Shown here one piece after another: positions 23,887-30,755 of a stretch of 41,044 nucleotides of DNA. The DNA lies in assembly GCA_025358125.1 (NCBI GenBank), contig JANYKS010000068.1, positions 1-41,044 on the forward strand, given 5' to 3'. Under the pieces are notes generated by a model, which was given only the letters and a program-made list of their open reading frames with translations, had not been told where the DNA came from and did not search any database. The stretch's first letter is position 1. Each line of letters begins with the position of its first letter. This stretch comes from Actinomycetes bacterium (GTDB lineage Bacteria; Actinomycetota; Acidimicrobiia; Acidimicrobiales; Ilumatobacteraceae). Made by a program: the position numbers and the translations under genes.

Positions 23887-25437
23887 ATGGCCGCCGTCGA
23901 CCCTTCCATCGCCAGCGATGACACGTTGGTACCCACGCACGACCTCGCCCATACCCTGCCAGCCCAAACCCTGCCAGCCCAAACCCTGCCGGTTCGCACC
24001 CTCCCAGCCCAAACCCTCCCAGACGGTCTCGTCGTCGTCGTCAAACGCGAATGCGCGACGTGCGTGATGGTGGTGCCCGTACTCGCTCGCCTCGCGGCGA
24101 CGGTCGGAGTCACCATTTTCACGCAGGACGATCCGACCTTCCCGGACGGTCTCGCCTCGGTCCACGACGCAGACCTCGGTGTGAGCTGGCACCATCAGAT
24201 CGAGACAGTGCCGACGCTGATGAGGGTCATCGACGCCAAGGAGGTCGACCGCACCGTCGGCTGGAGTCGCGCCGCGTGGCAGGCGATCACCGGCATCGAA
24301 GACCTCGGCGACGATCTTGTCGTCATGCGCCCGGGATGCGGATCCCTGTCGGTCGATCCGGACCGCGAGGACGAACTGCGGGCGCGCTTCGGTGGCGGCG
24401 TCCTGCGCGCGAGGCGGGTCGAACTGGCCGACGCAGAAGACGAGATCGAGGCACTCTTCGATCGCGGCTGGTCCGACGGTTTGCCAGTCGTGCCGCCGAC
24501 GGAGGCGAGGGTGTTGCGGATGCTCACCGGCACCACTCGGGCGCCGAGCGACATCGTCGCGGTCGTGCCACCGGATCTCGTCGAGGTCACGGTCGAGAAG
24601 GTAGCGATCAACGCGGTCATGGCCGGATGCAAGCCGGAGTACCTGCCATGGGTCATTGCCGCGCTCGAAGCTGCGTGCACCAGCGAGTTCAACATTCACG
24701 GGGTGCTCGCAACGACGATGCCGATGGGACCGGTGATCATCTGCAACGGTCCCGGCACCCGCGCGATCGGCATGAACAGCGGAATCAACGTGCTCGGCCA
24801 GGGCAACCGCGCCAACCTGACGATCGGCAGAGCAGTCCAACTGGTGATCCGCAACGTGGGTGGTGGACGCCCCGGCGAGGTCGATCGCGCCACGCACGGC
24901 AACCCCGGCAAGCTCAGCTTCTGCTTCGCCGAGGACGAAGCAACGTCACCGTGGACGTCATTGTCCACGTCGCTCGGGATCGCCCCCACGACGAACGCCG
25001 TCACCGTGTTCGCCGGAGAGGGTCCACGGTGCATCGTCGACCAGCTCGCGCGCGACCCGGATCGGCTCGCGAACACGTTCGCCGCGTGCCTGCGCACCAT
25101 GCACAACCCGAAGTTGGTGCTCGCATTCGACGCGATCCTGATCGTCGGCCCTGAACACGCTCGAGTGTTCGCCGAGGCCGGTTGGGACCGCGACCGTGTT
25201 CTGTCCGAGATTCACAGCCGGCTGCAATTTCCGGGCAGCGAGCTCGTCCGCGGCGCCGGAGGCATCGCGGAAGGCGTGCCAGCCCATCTCAAAGATGCGA
25301 CACTGCCGAAGTTCCGACCCGGCGGCCTGCTGCTCGTCCACGCGGGCGGAGGCGCCGGTCTGTTCTCTGCCATGATTGGCGGATGGGCCAACGGTGAAGT
25401 TGGCAGCAAGCCCGTCACCAGAGAGGTGGGTTCATGA
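23887..25437 (+). CDS. thioredoxin-like domain fused to a large unrecognised domain; partner of UGSC selenoprotein
   Basis: 516 residues. After a leader with five pentapeptide repeats (TLPAQ-like, residues 23-47) comes a thioredoxin-like domain: VVVVKRECATCVMVVPVL with CxxC at 56-59 and the cis-proline motif TVPT at 107-110. RPGCGS (148-153) follows. The remaining about 350 residues (from LPVVPPTEARVLRML) form a Gly/Asn-rich domain with NIHGVLATTMPMGPVIICNGPGTRAIGMNSG, VIRNVGGGRPGEVDRATHGNPGKLSFCF and a C-terminal LLLVHAGGGAGLFSAMI; I do not recognise it and see no cofactor motif. No signal peptide. Its stop overlaps the ATG of the UGSC selenoprotein (ATGA), so the two are made together and probably act together in thiol/selenol redox chemistry. 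The upstream repeats make the exact start less sure. Confidence 0.8.
   Translation: MAAVDPSIASDDTLVPTHDLAHTLPAQTLPAQTLPVRTLPAQTLPDGLVVVVKRECATCVMVVPVLARLAATVGVTIFTQDDPTFPDGLASVHDADLGVSWHHQIETVPTLMRVIDAKEVDRTVGWSRAAWQAITGIEDLGDDLVVMRPGCGSLSVDPDREDELRARFGGGVLRARRVELADAEDEIEALFDRGWSDGLPVVPPTEARVLRMLTGTTRAPSDIVAVVPPDLVEVTVEKVAINAVMAGCKPEYLPWVIAALEAACTSEFNIHGVLATTMPMGPVIICNGPGTRAIGMNSGINVLGQGNRANLTIGRAVQLVIRNVGGGRPGEVDRATHGNPGKLSFCFAEDEATSPWTSLSTSLGIAPTTNAVTVFAGEGPRCIVDQLARDPDRLANTFAACLRTMHNPKLVLAFDAILIVGPEHARVFAEAGWDRDRVLSEIHSRLQFPGSELVRGAGGIAEGVPAHLKDATLPKFRPGGLLLVHAGGGAGLFSAMIGGWANGEVGSKPVTREVGS
23953..24027 (+). repeat. 15-bp tandem repeat, 5 copies (TLPAQ)
   Basis: Units at 23953, 23968, 23983, 23998 and 24013 encode TLPAQ/TLPVR/TLPDG pentapeptides just ahead of the thioredoxin-like domain. 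The first two units are identical. It looks like a slippage-expanded linker. Confidence 0.9.
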
Positions 25438-25955
25438 GTACCGTCATCCTCGATCCGACAGGTGAGCGACGCCTCGCCGAGATGAGCCGGTGCGCGCGGC
25501 CGGCGACGCTGGCCGGTCTGACCGTTGGTCTGCTCGACATCTCCAAGGCTCGCGGCGACGTGTTCCTCGACCGGCTCGAGCAACACCTCGTCGAGATCGG
25601 TGCGAGCGTGAAGCGTTTCCGCAAGCCGACGTTCACCAAGCCGGCACCCGTCGATCTCCGCCACGAGATCGCAAGCCAGTGTCAGGTGGTCATCGAGGCA
25701 CTCGCCGATTGAGGCAGTTGTACGTCGTGCAGTGTGCACGACATCGTCGATCTCGAACGGCGCGGTATCCCGAGTATGTTCGTCGCCTCCGGTGAGTTCG
25801 TCACGGCAGCGGAATCGCAGGCGGCCTCGCTCGGCTTTCCTACCGTTGCCCGGGTCTTCACCCCGCACCCGGTCCAAGACCGCACCGATGACGAGATGCG
25901 CGCCTACGCCGACGTTGCGTTCGACGAGATCGTTGCCGCCGTCACCGCGCCCTGA
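25434..25955 (+). CDS. UGSC-family selenoprotein (in-frame UGA at codon 93 = selenocysteine)
   Basis: A 173-residue protein if the TGA at 25710-25712 is read as selenocysteine. The part before it (MSTVILDPTGERR ... VGLLDISKARGDVFLDRLEQHL) and the part after it (VHDIVDLERRGIPSMFVASGEF ... RVFTPHPV) are in one frame and together match the UGSC family plan: a Sec-Gly-Ser-Cys site followed by VHDxxxLERxGIP. The active site reads U93-G-S-C96-T-S-C99-S-V-H-D. A SECIS-like hairpin follows the UGA. Family members are reported with Sec or Cys at this position; function is unknown, redox being assumed from Sec/Cys chemistry. The ATG overlaps the upstream gene's stop; the final stop abuts mutY with no gap. 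Without Sec insertion a 92-residue truncated product would result. Confidence 0.9.
25710..25712 (+). other. in-frame TGA selenocysteine codon
   Basis: This TGA is codon 93 of the UGSC-family gene. It is flanked by A-D upstream and G-S-C downstream; codon use and homology continue on both sides without a frame change. Confidence 0.88.
25713..25742 (+). promoter_or_regulatory. bacterial SECIS element
   Basis: Eleven nt after the UGA begins a perfect 8-bp stem, GTCGTGCA (25724-25731) with TGCACGAC (25735-25742), closed by loop GTG (or AGTGT if the A-T pair opens). The loop lies about 20 nt after the UGA, the distance expected for SelB-bound bacterial SECIS elements, and the apex UGCAG-U-GUGCA resembles the apical part of the E. 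coli fdhF element as I recall it, with an exposed G-U. The hairpin is inside the coding region, as bacterial SECIS must be. Confidence 0.8.
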
Positions 25956-26804
25956 TCATGGAAGTCGATACACGTCGGCTGCGCGCACCACGAGCCGATC
26001 GGCGACCAGCGTTGCCGCGACACGCGTCGCGCGCTCGTACTGACCGGGCCAGCCCATCGCCACCGACAGATCGCCTCCGTGCACGGGCGCGAGCCCGAGC
26101 GCCTTGATCAGCCGCCCCCTGCCCTGTCGATCGGAGCCTTCGAACCGGCTCTGCCGACCGCTCACCCCCGCTGAACCAATGGCCGGGTCGACGCGTTCGT
26201 CGCGGCCGCCATTCCACGCGCATCCAGGCCTGAGCGGGCACTCATCGCAACGCGGACCGAGCGGGCGGCACAAGACGGCGCCGAGATCCATCAGGCACTG
26301 GTTCCACGCCCAGGCCTCACCGTGGGGCAGCGCTGCGTCGGCGGCCGCCTGGACCTGCTTCGCCGTCAGCCGCTCACCGGCGAAGCGGGCGAAGACGCGG
26401 GCGATGTTCGTATCGACGACCGCGGCATCGGCCTCGAACGCGAACGCAAGCACCGCCCGCGCGGTGTAGGCGCCGACGCCGGCGAGCGCGAGCAGGCCGT
26501 CGAGCGAAGTCGGGAACCCGCCGAGTTCGGTGATCGATTGCGCGGCAGCATGGAGGTTGCGGGCGCGACGCGGATAGCCGAGCCCTTGCCACAATCGGAG
26601 GACATCGCCGAGTGGCGCAGCCGCGCATGCGGCCGGCGTCGGGAAGGCCTCGAGCAACGCGAGCCAGCGCGGGATCACCCGCTCGACCTGGGTCTGCTGG
26701 AGCATGACCTCGCTCACGAGCACTGCCCATGGGTCGCGGGTGCGCCGCCACGGCAGGTCGCGCAGCTGGGCAACGCCCCAGTTCAGGAGCTCGTCTTGGT
26801 ACAC
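25956..26804 (-). CDS. mutY: A/G-specific adenine glycosylase
   Basis: A 282-residue base-excision repair enzyme that removes adenine paired with 8-oxoguanine. Seen are LPWRRTRDPWAVLVSEVMLQQTQV (catalytic Glu), the HhH motif LLALAGVGAYTARAVLAF, the catalytic Asp in AVVDTNIARVFARF, and the [4Fe-4S] loop C-x6-C-x2-C-x5-C in LCRPLGPRCDECPLRPGC. The C-terminal NUDIX-like 8-oxoG recognition domain of E. coli MutY is missing or much reduced, as in other actinobacterial MutY. The usual LPGVG is LAGVG here. GTG start without a clear ribosome site. Abuts the convergent selenoprotein gene with no spacer. Confidence 0.95.
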   Translation of the reverse strand: MYQDELLNWGVAQLRDLPWRRTRDPWAVLVSEVMLQQTQVERVIPRWLALLEAFPTPAACAAAPLGDVLRLWQGLGYPRRARNLHAAAQSITELGGFPTSLDGLLALAGVGAYTARAVLAFAFEADAAVVDTNIARVFARFAGERLTAKQVQAAADAALPHGEAWAWNQCLMDLGAVLCRPLGPRCDECPLRPGCAWNGGRDERVDPAIGSAGVSGRQSRFEGSDRQGRGRLIKALGLAPVHGGDLSVAMGWPGQYERATRVAATLVADRLVVRAADVYRLP

Positions 26805-26914
26805 CAGGTGAGGTAGGTCGTCTGTGGGAACCGAACCGGTTCCGGTTGCCCGGCGAACTCGTACGCGGCGGCCGTTGAGACCAACGATCGGGCACGCTCG
26901 GCCGTTTCACTCAC
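26783..26914 (-). CDS. possible small protein (43 aa) between maoC and mutY
   Basis: A GTG at 26914 overlaps the maoC stop (GTGA) and opens a 43-codon frame, SETAERARSLVSTAAAYEFA ... TYLTWCTKTSS, that ends 22 bp inside the start of mutY. Most codons end in G or C, as in real genes here, and the overlap pattern is that of an operon member. I recognise no family. It could instead be non-coding spacer whose frame is open by chance, so I give modest confidence. Confidence 0.35.
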   Translation of the reverse strand: MSETAERARSLVSTAAAYEFAGQPEPVRFPQTTYLTWCTKTSS

Positions 26915-27426
26915 GACCCCCACACGTCCTGACCGTCGTAGGGTCGAGCCCTGCTCGGCGCGAAGTCGCGCTTCCACACGAGGACCCGCCGGCGGAAGTA
27001 GCAGACCTCCTTGCCGTCCTGATTGAAGCCTTTCGTTTCGACGGTGACGACGCCACGATCGTTCTTCGACGACGACTCCTTGACAGCGAGCACGCGCGTC
27101 TCGGCATGGATCGTGTCGCCGTGGAAGGTCGGGAACTTGTGCTGCAGCGTTTCGACCTCGAGGTTCGCGATCGCGGCGCCGCTCACGTCGGGAACGCTTA
27201 TGCCGAGCACGAGCGAGTAGACGAGGTTGCCGACGACCACATTGGCGCCCTGCACACTCTGGCTCGCAAACCAGTCGTTGGTGTGGAGCGGATGGTGATT
27301 CATCGTGATCATGCAGAACAGATGGTTGTCGTACTCGGTGATGGTCTTGCCGGGCCAGTGTTTGTAGACGTCGCCGACCGTGAAGTCCTCGAGGTACCGG
27401 CCGAAGGGCCGTTCGTAGGTGCTCAT
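26911..27426 (-). CDS. MaoC-family dehydratase, mesaconyl-CoA hydratase-like
   Basis: About 171 residues of hot-dog fold. The segment FEDFTVGD-like opening (YLEDFTVGDVYKHWPGKTITEYDNHLF) and the hydratase 2 motif MNHHPLHTNDWFASQ carry the Asp/His pair expected for enoyl-CoA hydration. The phrase GISVPDVSGAAIANL and ETKGFNQDGKEVCYFRRRVLVWKRD match the small actinobacterial MaoC proteins encoded beside malyl-CoA lyases in the ethylmalonyl-CoA pathway, which hydrate mesaconyl-CoA to beta-methylmalyl-CoA. The related genes mcd and mcl are 3-8 kb away in this window. The ATG (27426) follows TAGCGT by 8 nt; an in-frame start ten codons upstream is less likely. Confidence 0.85.
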   Translation of the reverse strand: MSTYERPFGRYLEDFTVGDVYKHWPGKTITEYDNHLFCMITMNHHPLHTNDWFASQSVQGANVVVGNLVYSLVLGISVPDVSGAAIANLEVETLQHKFPTFHGDTIHAETRVLAVKESSSKNDRGVVTVETKGFNQDGKEVCYFRRRVLVWKRDFAPSRARPYDGQDVWGS

Positions 27427-27433
27427 TGCAGCG

Positions 27434-27439
27434 ACGCTA
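27434..27439 (-). promoter_or_regulatory. putative -10 box TAGCGT
   Basis: Minus-strand TANNNT box 8 nt upstream of the maoC-like ATG (27426). Confidence 0.45.
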
Positions 27440-27465
27440 GCTGGAGCGGCGCGCACCCCCCATCG

Positions 27466-28716
27466 TCACCTCCCATCGTCGTCTCCATAGTCGTCGACGA
27501 GATCGAACAGCTCCGGCTGCTGGCGGGCGAGTTCCATCGACTCATCGCTCCTGGGTGGTGGGCGGCGGGCAAATCGCTCGTGGAAGGCGAGCGCGCTCTC
27601 GTTGTCGGCTTGTGAGTCACTGGCAACATCGCGTAGGCGTTTGAGTTCGTCGCGACGCTCGATCCGCCACGGACCGACTCGTAACGTGAGGTAGAGGAAT
27701 CCGCCGAGCAACAGCGGGAAGAAGTACTGGGCGAGGCGATAGGAGGCGACGCCCAGGGTGGCGGTCACCTTGTCGAGCCCGAACCAGATCAGGGTCGGAA
27801 CGTAGACACCCTCGACGATGCCGAGCCCACCGGGGGTGATCGGCACGACGGCGGCGATGTTGGCAAGACCGAACGCGACGATGAGGCCGTCGAATTCGAG
27901 CGACTGACCGTACGCGCGCAAGAACACCCACAGCGCGGCTGCATCGAGCAGCCAGTTGGCTGCGGCCCACCCGACGACTCGACCGAGCAGCGCTCGATCC
28001 GACACCAGCTCCTCGATCCGGGCGCCGATGTGACGCACCGCGTCACCGGTGCGATCTTCGTTCTGGCGCAGACGCCGAGCGATCCAGCGCAGCACGCGTT
28101 CGGCGCGGCCCTGACCCTCCATCAGTCCGAAGACGATCGCCGCCGCGAGACCCATGATCAGCACACCGGCAATCGCGGCGCTCACGTACGCCTTGTTCAA
28201 TCCATTGAGCGGGATCGACACGATCAGGCCGATCCAGAAGATGATGTTGAGCACCACCGCCGAACCGAGTCCGGCGGTGCCGAGCGCGAAGCCGGCGTCC
28301 GGACCGGGGACACCCGACAGCGTCATCAACCGGTATCCCATTGCAGAGCTGGCTGCGCTCCCCCCCGGCATCACCCCGCCGAGCGCCTTGGTACTCATCT
28401 GGATCCGGAACAACCTCCACGACGAGACCAGCTTGCTCGACTCACCGAGCGCAACTTTGGTGAGCATGGAATATGCGTACAGCGCCGCAAGCTCGAGGCC
28501 GAGTCCGAGCACGAGCAGCAGTGGGCTCACCTTGCGAAGTTCGGTCGCCGCGTTGCGGAAACCAGGGATCAGCGGCAGGACGAAGAAGTAGATGACGGCC
28601 GCGAATGCGATCAGCTTGACGCCGGAGCGAAGGGACTTGCGCTTCTCCTTCTGGACAGCGGGCGCGATGGACACGCTGCCCGGCCCGACCGAAGTCGCCT
28701 CGCGTGCCTCTCCCAT
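27466..28716 (-). CDS. lysylphosphatidylglycerol synthetase/flippase TM-domain (UPF0104) membrane protein
   Basis: About 416 residues with eight or so membrane spans, beginning at LIAFAAVIYFFVLPLIPGF. Motifs typical of the AglD/MprF-flippase-like family are STKALGGVMPGGSAASSAMGYRLM (the PGG segment) and ANIAAVVPITPGGLGIVEGVYVPTLIWFGLD (the PGGLGxxEG signature). Such proteins flip or otherwise handle lipids; no aminoacyl-lipid synthase domain follows, so this is the transmembrane module alone. The C terminus is a long acidic cytoplasmic tail. ATG 28716 is preceded by AGAGGGG about 13 nt upstream; a GTG four codons earlier (28728) is the alternative. Confidence 0.88.
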   Translation of the reverse strand: MGEAREATSVGPGSVSIAPAVQKEKRKSLRSGVKLIAFAAVIYFFVLPLIPGFRNAATELRKVSPLLLVLGLGLELAALYAYSMLTKVALGESSKLVSSWRLFRIQMSTKALGGVMPGGSAASSAMGYRLMTLSGVPGPDAGFALGTAGLGSAVVLNIIFWIGLIVSIPLNGLNKAYVSAAIAGVLIMGLAAAIVFGLMEGQGRAERVLRWIARRLRQNEDRTGDAVRHIGARIEELVSDRALLGRVVGWAAANWLLDAAALWVFLRAYGQSLEFDGLIVAFGLANIAAVVPITPGGLGIVEGVYVPTLIWFGLDKVTATLGVASYRLAQYFFPLLLGGFLYLTLRVGPWRIERRDELKRLRDVASDSQADNESALAFHERFARRPPPRSDESMELARQQPELFDLVDDYGDDDGR

Positions 28717-28784
28717 GTCGTCGATCACCCCTCTTTGTTAGCCGATGCGGAACCGTTTCACACTGCATATGCGTGCAACCGTTC

Positions 28785-29837
28785 TCAGATTGCGGCCCGA
28801 CAAAGCGGGAATGCGTTGATCACCCGGTTCAGTTGGGCGAGCAATGGGCTGCGCACATCAGCCGGCACCTTTGCGAGGTGCACGACGACGAGATCGCGTT
28901 CTGGCACGACGATGATGTACTGCCCTTCGTAGCCATGGGCGGCGAGACTTCCCGGCTGATCGCGCCAGATCCACCAATGCGCACCGTATCCGAAATGGGG
29001 TGGTTCCGGATCGACAGCCACCTCGGTTCGGGCGTATTCGACCCAGCCCTCCGGCAGGATCCGCCGGCCCTCCCAGCACCCGTCGCGCAGGTACAGGTAG
29101 CCGAAGCGAGCAAAATCCCGCGCGGTCGCGTACACGTAGGACGATCCGACGAAAGTGCCCGATGGATCGAACTTCGCTTCGGCTGATGTCATACCGAGCG
29201 GCCCGAACAACCGCTCGCCGAGGAACGCCCGCATCGCCTCCTCCGTCGAACCGTGCTCCCGTTGGGCGACCACGTCGCCGGCGATCCGGGCAAGGATGTT
29301 CGTCGTGCCGGACGAGTAGTTCCACACGTCCCCCGGCCGATGCAGCCGCGTGCGGCTCGCGGCATAGTGGGCATGATCCTCACTGCCCGACCCGAACAGC
29401 ATCTCCAGGCAGTGTGATGCAGCAGCGTCGACATAGTCCTCGACGAACTCGAGTCCCGATTTCATCGCCAACAGATCGCGGACGGTGATGACGCTCTTTT
29501 GCGAGCCGACGAATTCCGGCACCGCCGCCGGCGCGTCGACGTCGATCCGGCCGTCGCCGACGAGCACGCCGAACACGGCCTGGGTGATGCTCTTGGCCAT
29601 GCTCCACGAGATCAGGGTTGTCTCCCCACTCGTGCCCGGGCCGTACTGCTCGGCTACGACACGGCCGCGGTGGACCACGAGCATTGCCAGCGACACACCA
29701 CCGCCCTCTGGCAGGTCCCGGATGGCTCGCAGCGCATCGGTGAGCGACACGGCATCGACATCGGCCGCAAGCTCGCCCTCCGGCCAATCGGTGGTCGGCC
29801 AAGGCAGATCTGCTGGGTGACGGGCAAGGGCGATCAT
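28785..29837 (-). CDS. serine hydrolase, beta-lactamase/class C family
   Basis: About 350 residues of the beta-lactamase-related (PBP-like) fold. The SxxK nucleophile is in ISWSMAKSITQAVFGVLV (S-M-A-K), followed by GRIDVDAPAAVPEF and VRDLLAMKSGLEF. The second motif is WNYSSGTTNILARI, with Tyr and Ser where class C enzymes have YxN. The third is AAHGYEGQYIIVVPE (HGxxGQ). Such proteins are often esterases or D-aminopeptidases; no signal peptide is seen, which argues against a cell-wall PBP. ATG 29837 lies 7 nt after TACGTT and is preferred over 29861. Substrate unknown. Confidence 0.9.
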   Translation of the reverse strand: MIALARHPADLPWPTTDWPEGELAADVDAVSLTDALRAIRDLPEGGGVSLAMLVVHRGRVVAEQYGPGTSGETTLISWSMAKSITQAVFGVLVGDGRIDVDAPAAVPEFVGSQKSVITVRDLLAMKSGLEFVEDYVDAAASHCLEMLFGSGSEDHAHYAASRTRLHRPGDVWNYSSGTTNILARIAGDVVAQREHGSTEEAMRAFLGERLFGPLGMTSAEAKFDPSGTFVGSSYVYATARDFARFGYLYLRDGCWEGRRILPEGWVEYARTEVAVDPEPPHFGYGAHWWIWRDQPGSLAAHGYEGQYIIVVPERDLVVVHLAKVPADVRSPLLAQLNRVINAFPLCRAAI

Positions 29838-29843
29838 CTCCGG

Positions 29844-29849
29844 AACGTA
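29844..29849 (-). promoter_or_regulatory. putative -10 box TACGTT
   Basis: Minus-strand TANNNT box 7 nt upstream of the serine hydrolase ATG (29837); the box lies inside the longer open frame, arguing for the shorter start. Confidence 0.5.
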
Positions 29850-29898
29850 GCGCAAGCGCACCTCGCGCCGGCGACGCGCCAGGAACGCGCCCGAAACG

Positions 29899-29974
29899 CG
29901 CCCGACCAGCGCCCGACCAGCGCCGGACCTGCCACGCCCGACCCGTGCCCGACCAGCGCCGGACCTGCCACCGC
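29899..29974. repeat. short GC-rich direct repeats in the serine hydrolase/LOG spacer
   Basis: The segment GCCCGACCAGCGCCGGACCT occurs twice about 32 bp apart, embedded in further partial copies (GCGCCCGACCAG, ACGCGCCCGA). It lies in the 177-bp non-coding stretch upstream of the serine hydrolase. No open frame or element explains it. Confidence 0.65.
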
Positions 29975-29975
29975 C

Positions 29976-30018
29976 TGATGTAACGGCGCGGCAGTGTGTC
30001 TGCCACGGCGTTACATCA
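29976..30018. terminator. 19-bp-arm hairpin downstream of the LOG gene
   Basis: Left arm 29976-29994 begins TGATGTAACG and right arm 30000-30018 ends CGTTACATCA. They pair at 17 of 19 positions around a 5-nt loop. On the minus strand it begins 21 nt after the LOG gene stop. No T-run follows, so it would be a U-less terminator; such long near-perfect arms could also be a protein-binding site or dispersed repeat. Confidence 0.6.
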
Positions 30019-30038
30019 AGCGCGGCTTCACGAAGCGC

Positions 30039-30638
30039 TTATAGCGTGCGGTCCGTCCGGTCGAGGTCCATCCACTTCGGGGTCGTGGCCGGCGCCGGTG
30101 CGGTCGCCAACGCGATCGCTTCGTCGGCGGTGGTTGCGCGCTGGGCGAGCGCTGCATGCTCGGGGCGGACGAAACCCTTCGATACGGCTGTCGCGAACAT
30201 CTCGATCAGTGGCGCATAGAAACCCTCGACGTCGAACAACACTACTGGCTTGCGGATGAAGCCGAGCTGATTCCAGGTCAGCACTTCGAGCAACTCTTCG
30301 AAGGTTCCGAAACCTCCGGCGAGCGCGATGAACCCGTCGGCGAGTTCGGCCATCCTCGCCTTGCGACTGTGCATCGAATCAGCAACCTCCAGCTTGGTGA
30401 GGCCCAGGTGGCCGACCTCCGCGGCGACGAGGCTCTGCGGGATGACGCCGATCACGTGGCCGCCGCCGGCCAACACTGCGTCGGCGACGGCTCCCATCAA
30501 ACCCAGGCGACCCCCTCCGTAGACGAGGCCGATGCCGCGAGTTGCCATCGCCGCGCCCAGGTCGGCCGCTGCCTGCAGGTAGGCGGGCGAGTTGCCGACG
30601 TTCGTGCCGCAATACACGCACAGGTTGATCTCGGGCAT
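30039..30638 (-). CDS. LOG family protein (cytokinin riboside 5'-monophosphate phosphoribohydrolase-like)
   Basis: About 199 residues. LCVYCGTNVGNSPAYLQAA at the N terminus, GLVYGGGRLGLMGAVADAVL, SMHSRKARMAELADGFIAL and GGFGTFEELLEVLTWNQLG match the LOG (TIGR00730) family, Rossmann-fold enzymes that release a base from nucleoside monophosphates. The hallmark PGGxGTxxE reads AGGFGTFEE, so the Pro is replaced by Ala; the Arg and Glu of the active site are kept. Function in bacteria is uncertain (purine/cytokinin nucleotide salvage). ATG 30638 matches the family N terminus; the frame is open to 30707. Confidence 0.93.
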   Translation of the reverse strand: MPEINLCVYCGTNVGNSPAYLQAAADLGAAMATRGIGLVYGGGRLGLMGAVADAVLAGGGHVIGVIPQSLVAAEVGHLGLTKLEVADSMHSRKARMAELADGFIALAGGFGTFEELLEVLTWNQLGFIRKPVVLFDVEGFYAPLIEMFATAVSKGFVRPEHAALAQRATTADEAIALATAPAPATTPKWMDLDRTDRTL

Positions 30639-30742
30639 ACGTCGAGTCTGGCACCCGACGCGGTGGATCACGGTGATTGAGATGTCGCCCGGTCGGGCAT
30701 TCCGCACGACCGAGCGAATTCAGGTGCGCGACTGCTGCTCGG

Positions 30743-30748
30743 TAAACT
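30743..30748 (+). promoter_or_regulatory. putative -10 box TAAACT
   Basis: TANNNT box 8 nt upstream of the methylsuccinyl-CoA dehydrogenase ATG (30756), in the divergent spacer shared with the LOG gene. Confidence 0.5.
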
Positions 30749-30755
30749 TGGCGCC

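Noticed and set aside
23822..24122. N-terminal extension of the metallo-beta-lactamase-fold protein
   Set aside because: It is the complement of the TLPAQ repeat region of the divergent gene (giving GRVWA-like repeats) and is unlike the family.
24057..25154. 367-codon plus-strand frame overlapping the thioredoxin-like gene
   Set aside because: Arg-rich shadow in another frame, without recognisable motifs.
25434..25712. Pseudogene caused by a nonsense TGA
   Set aside because: The codon stands at the conserved active-site position, a SECIS-like hairpin follows, and the rest of the gene is intact.
25734..25955. Separate 73-residue gene starting after the TGA
   Set aside because: It lacks a ribosome site, cuts through the middle of the UGSC motif, and the frame continues unbroken from the upstream part; the Sec reading explains both halves.
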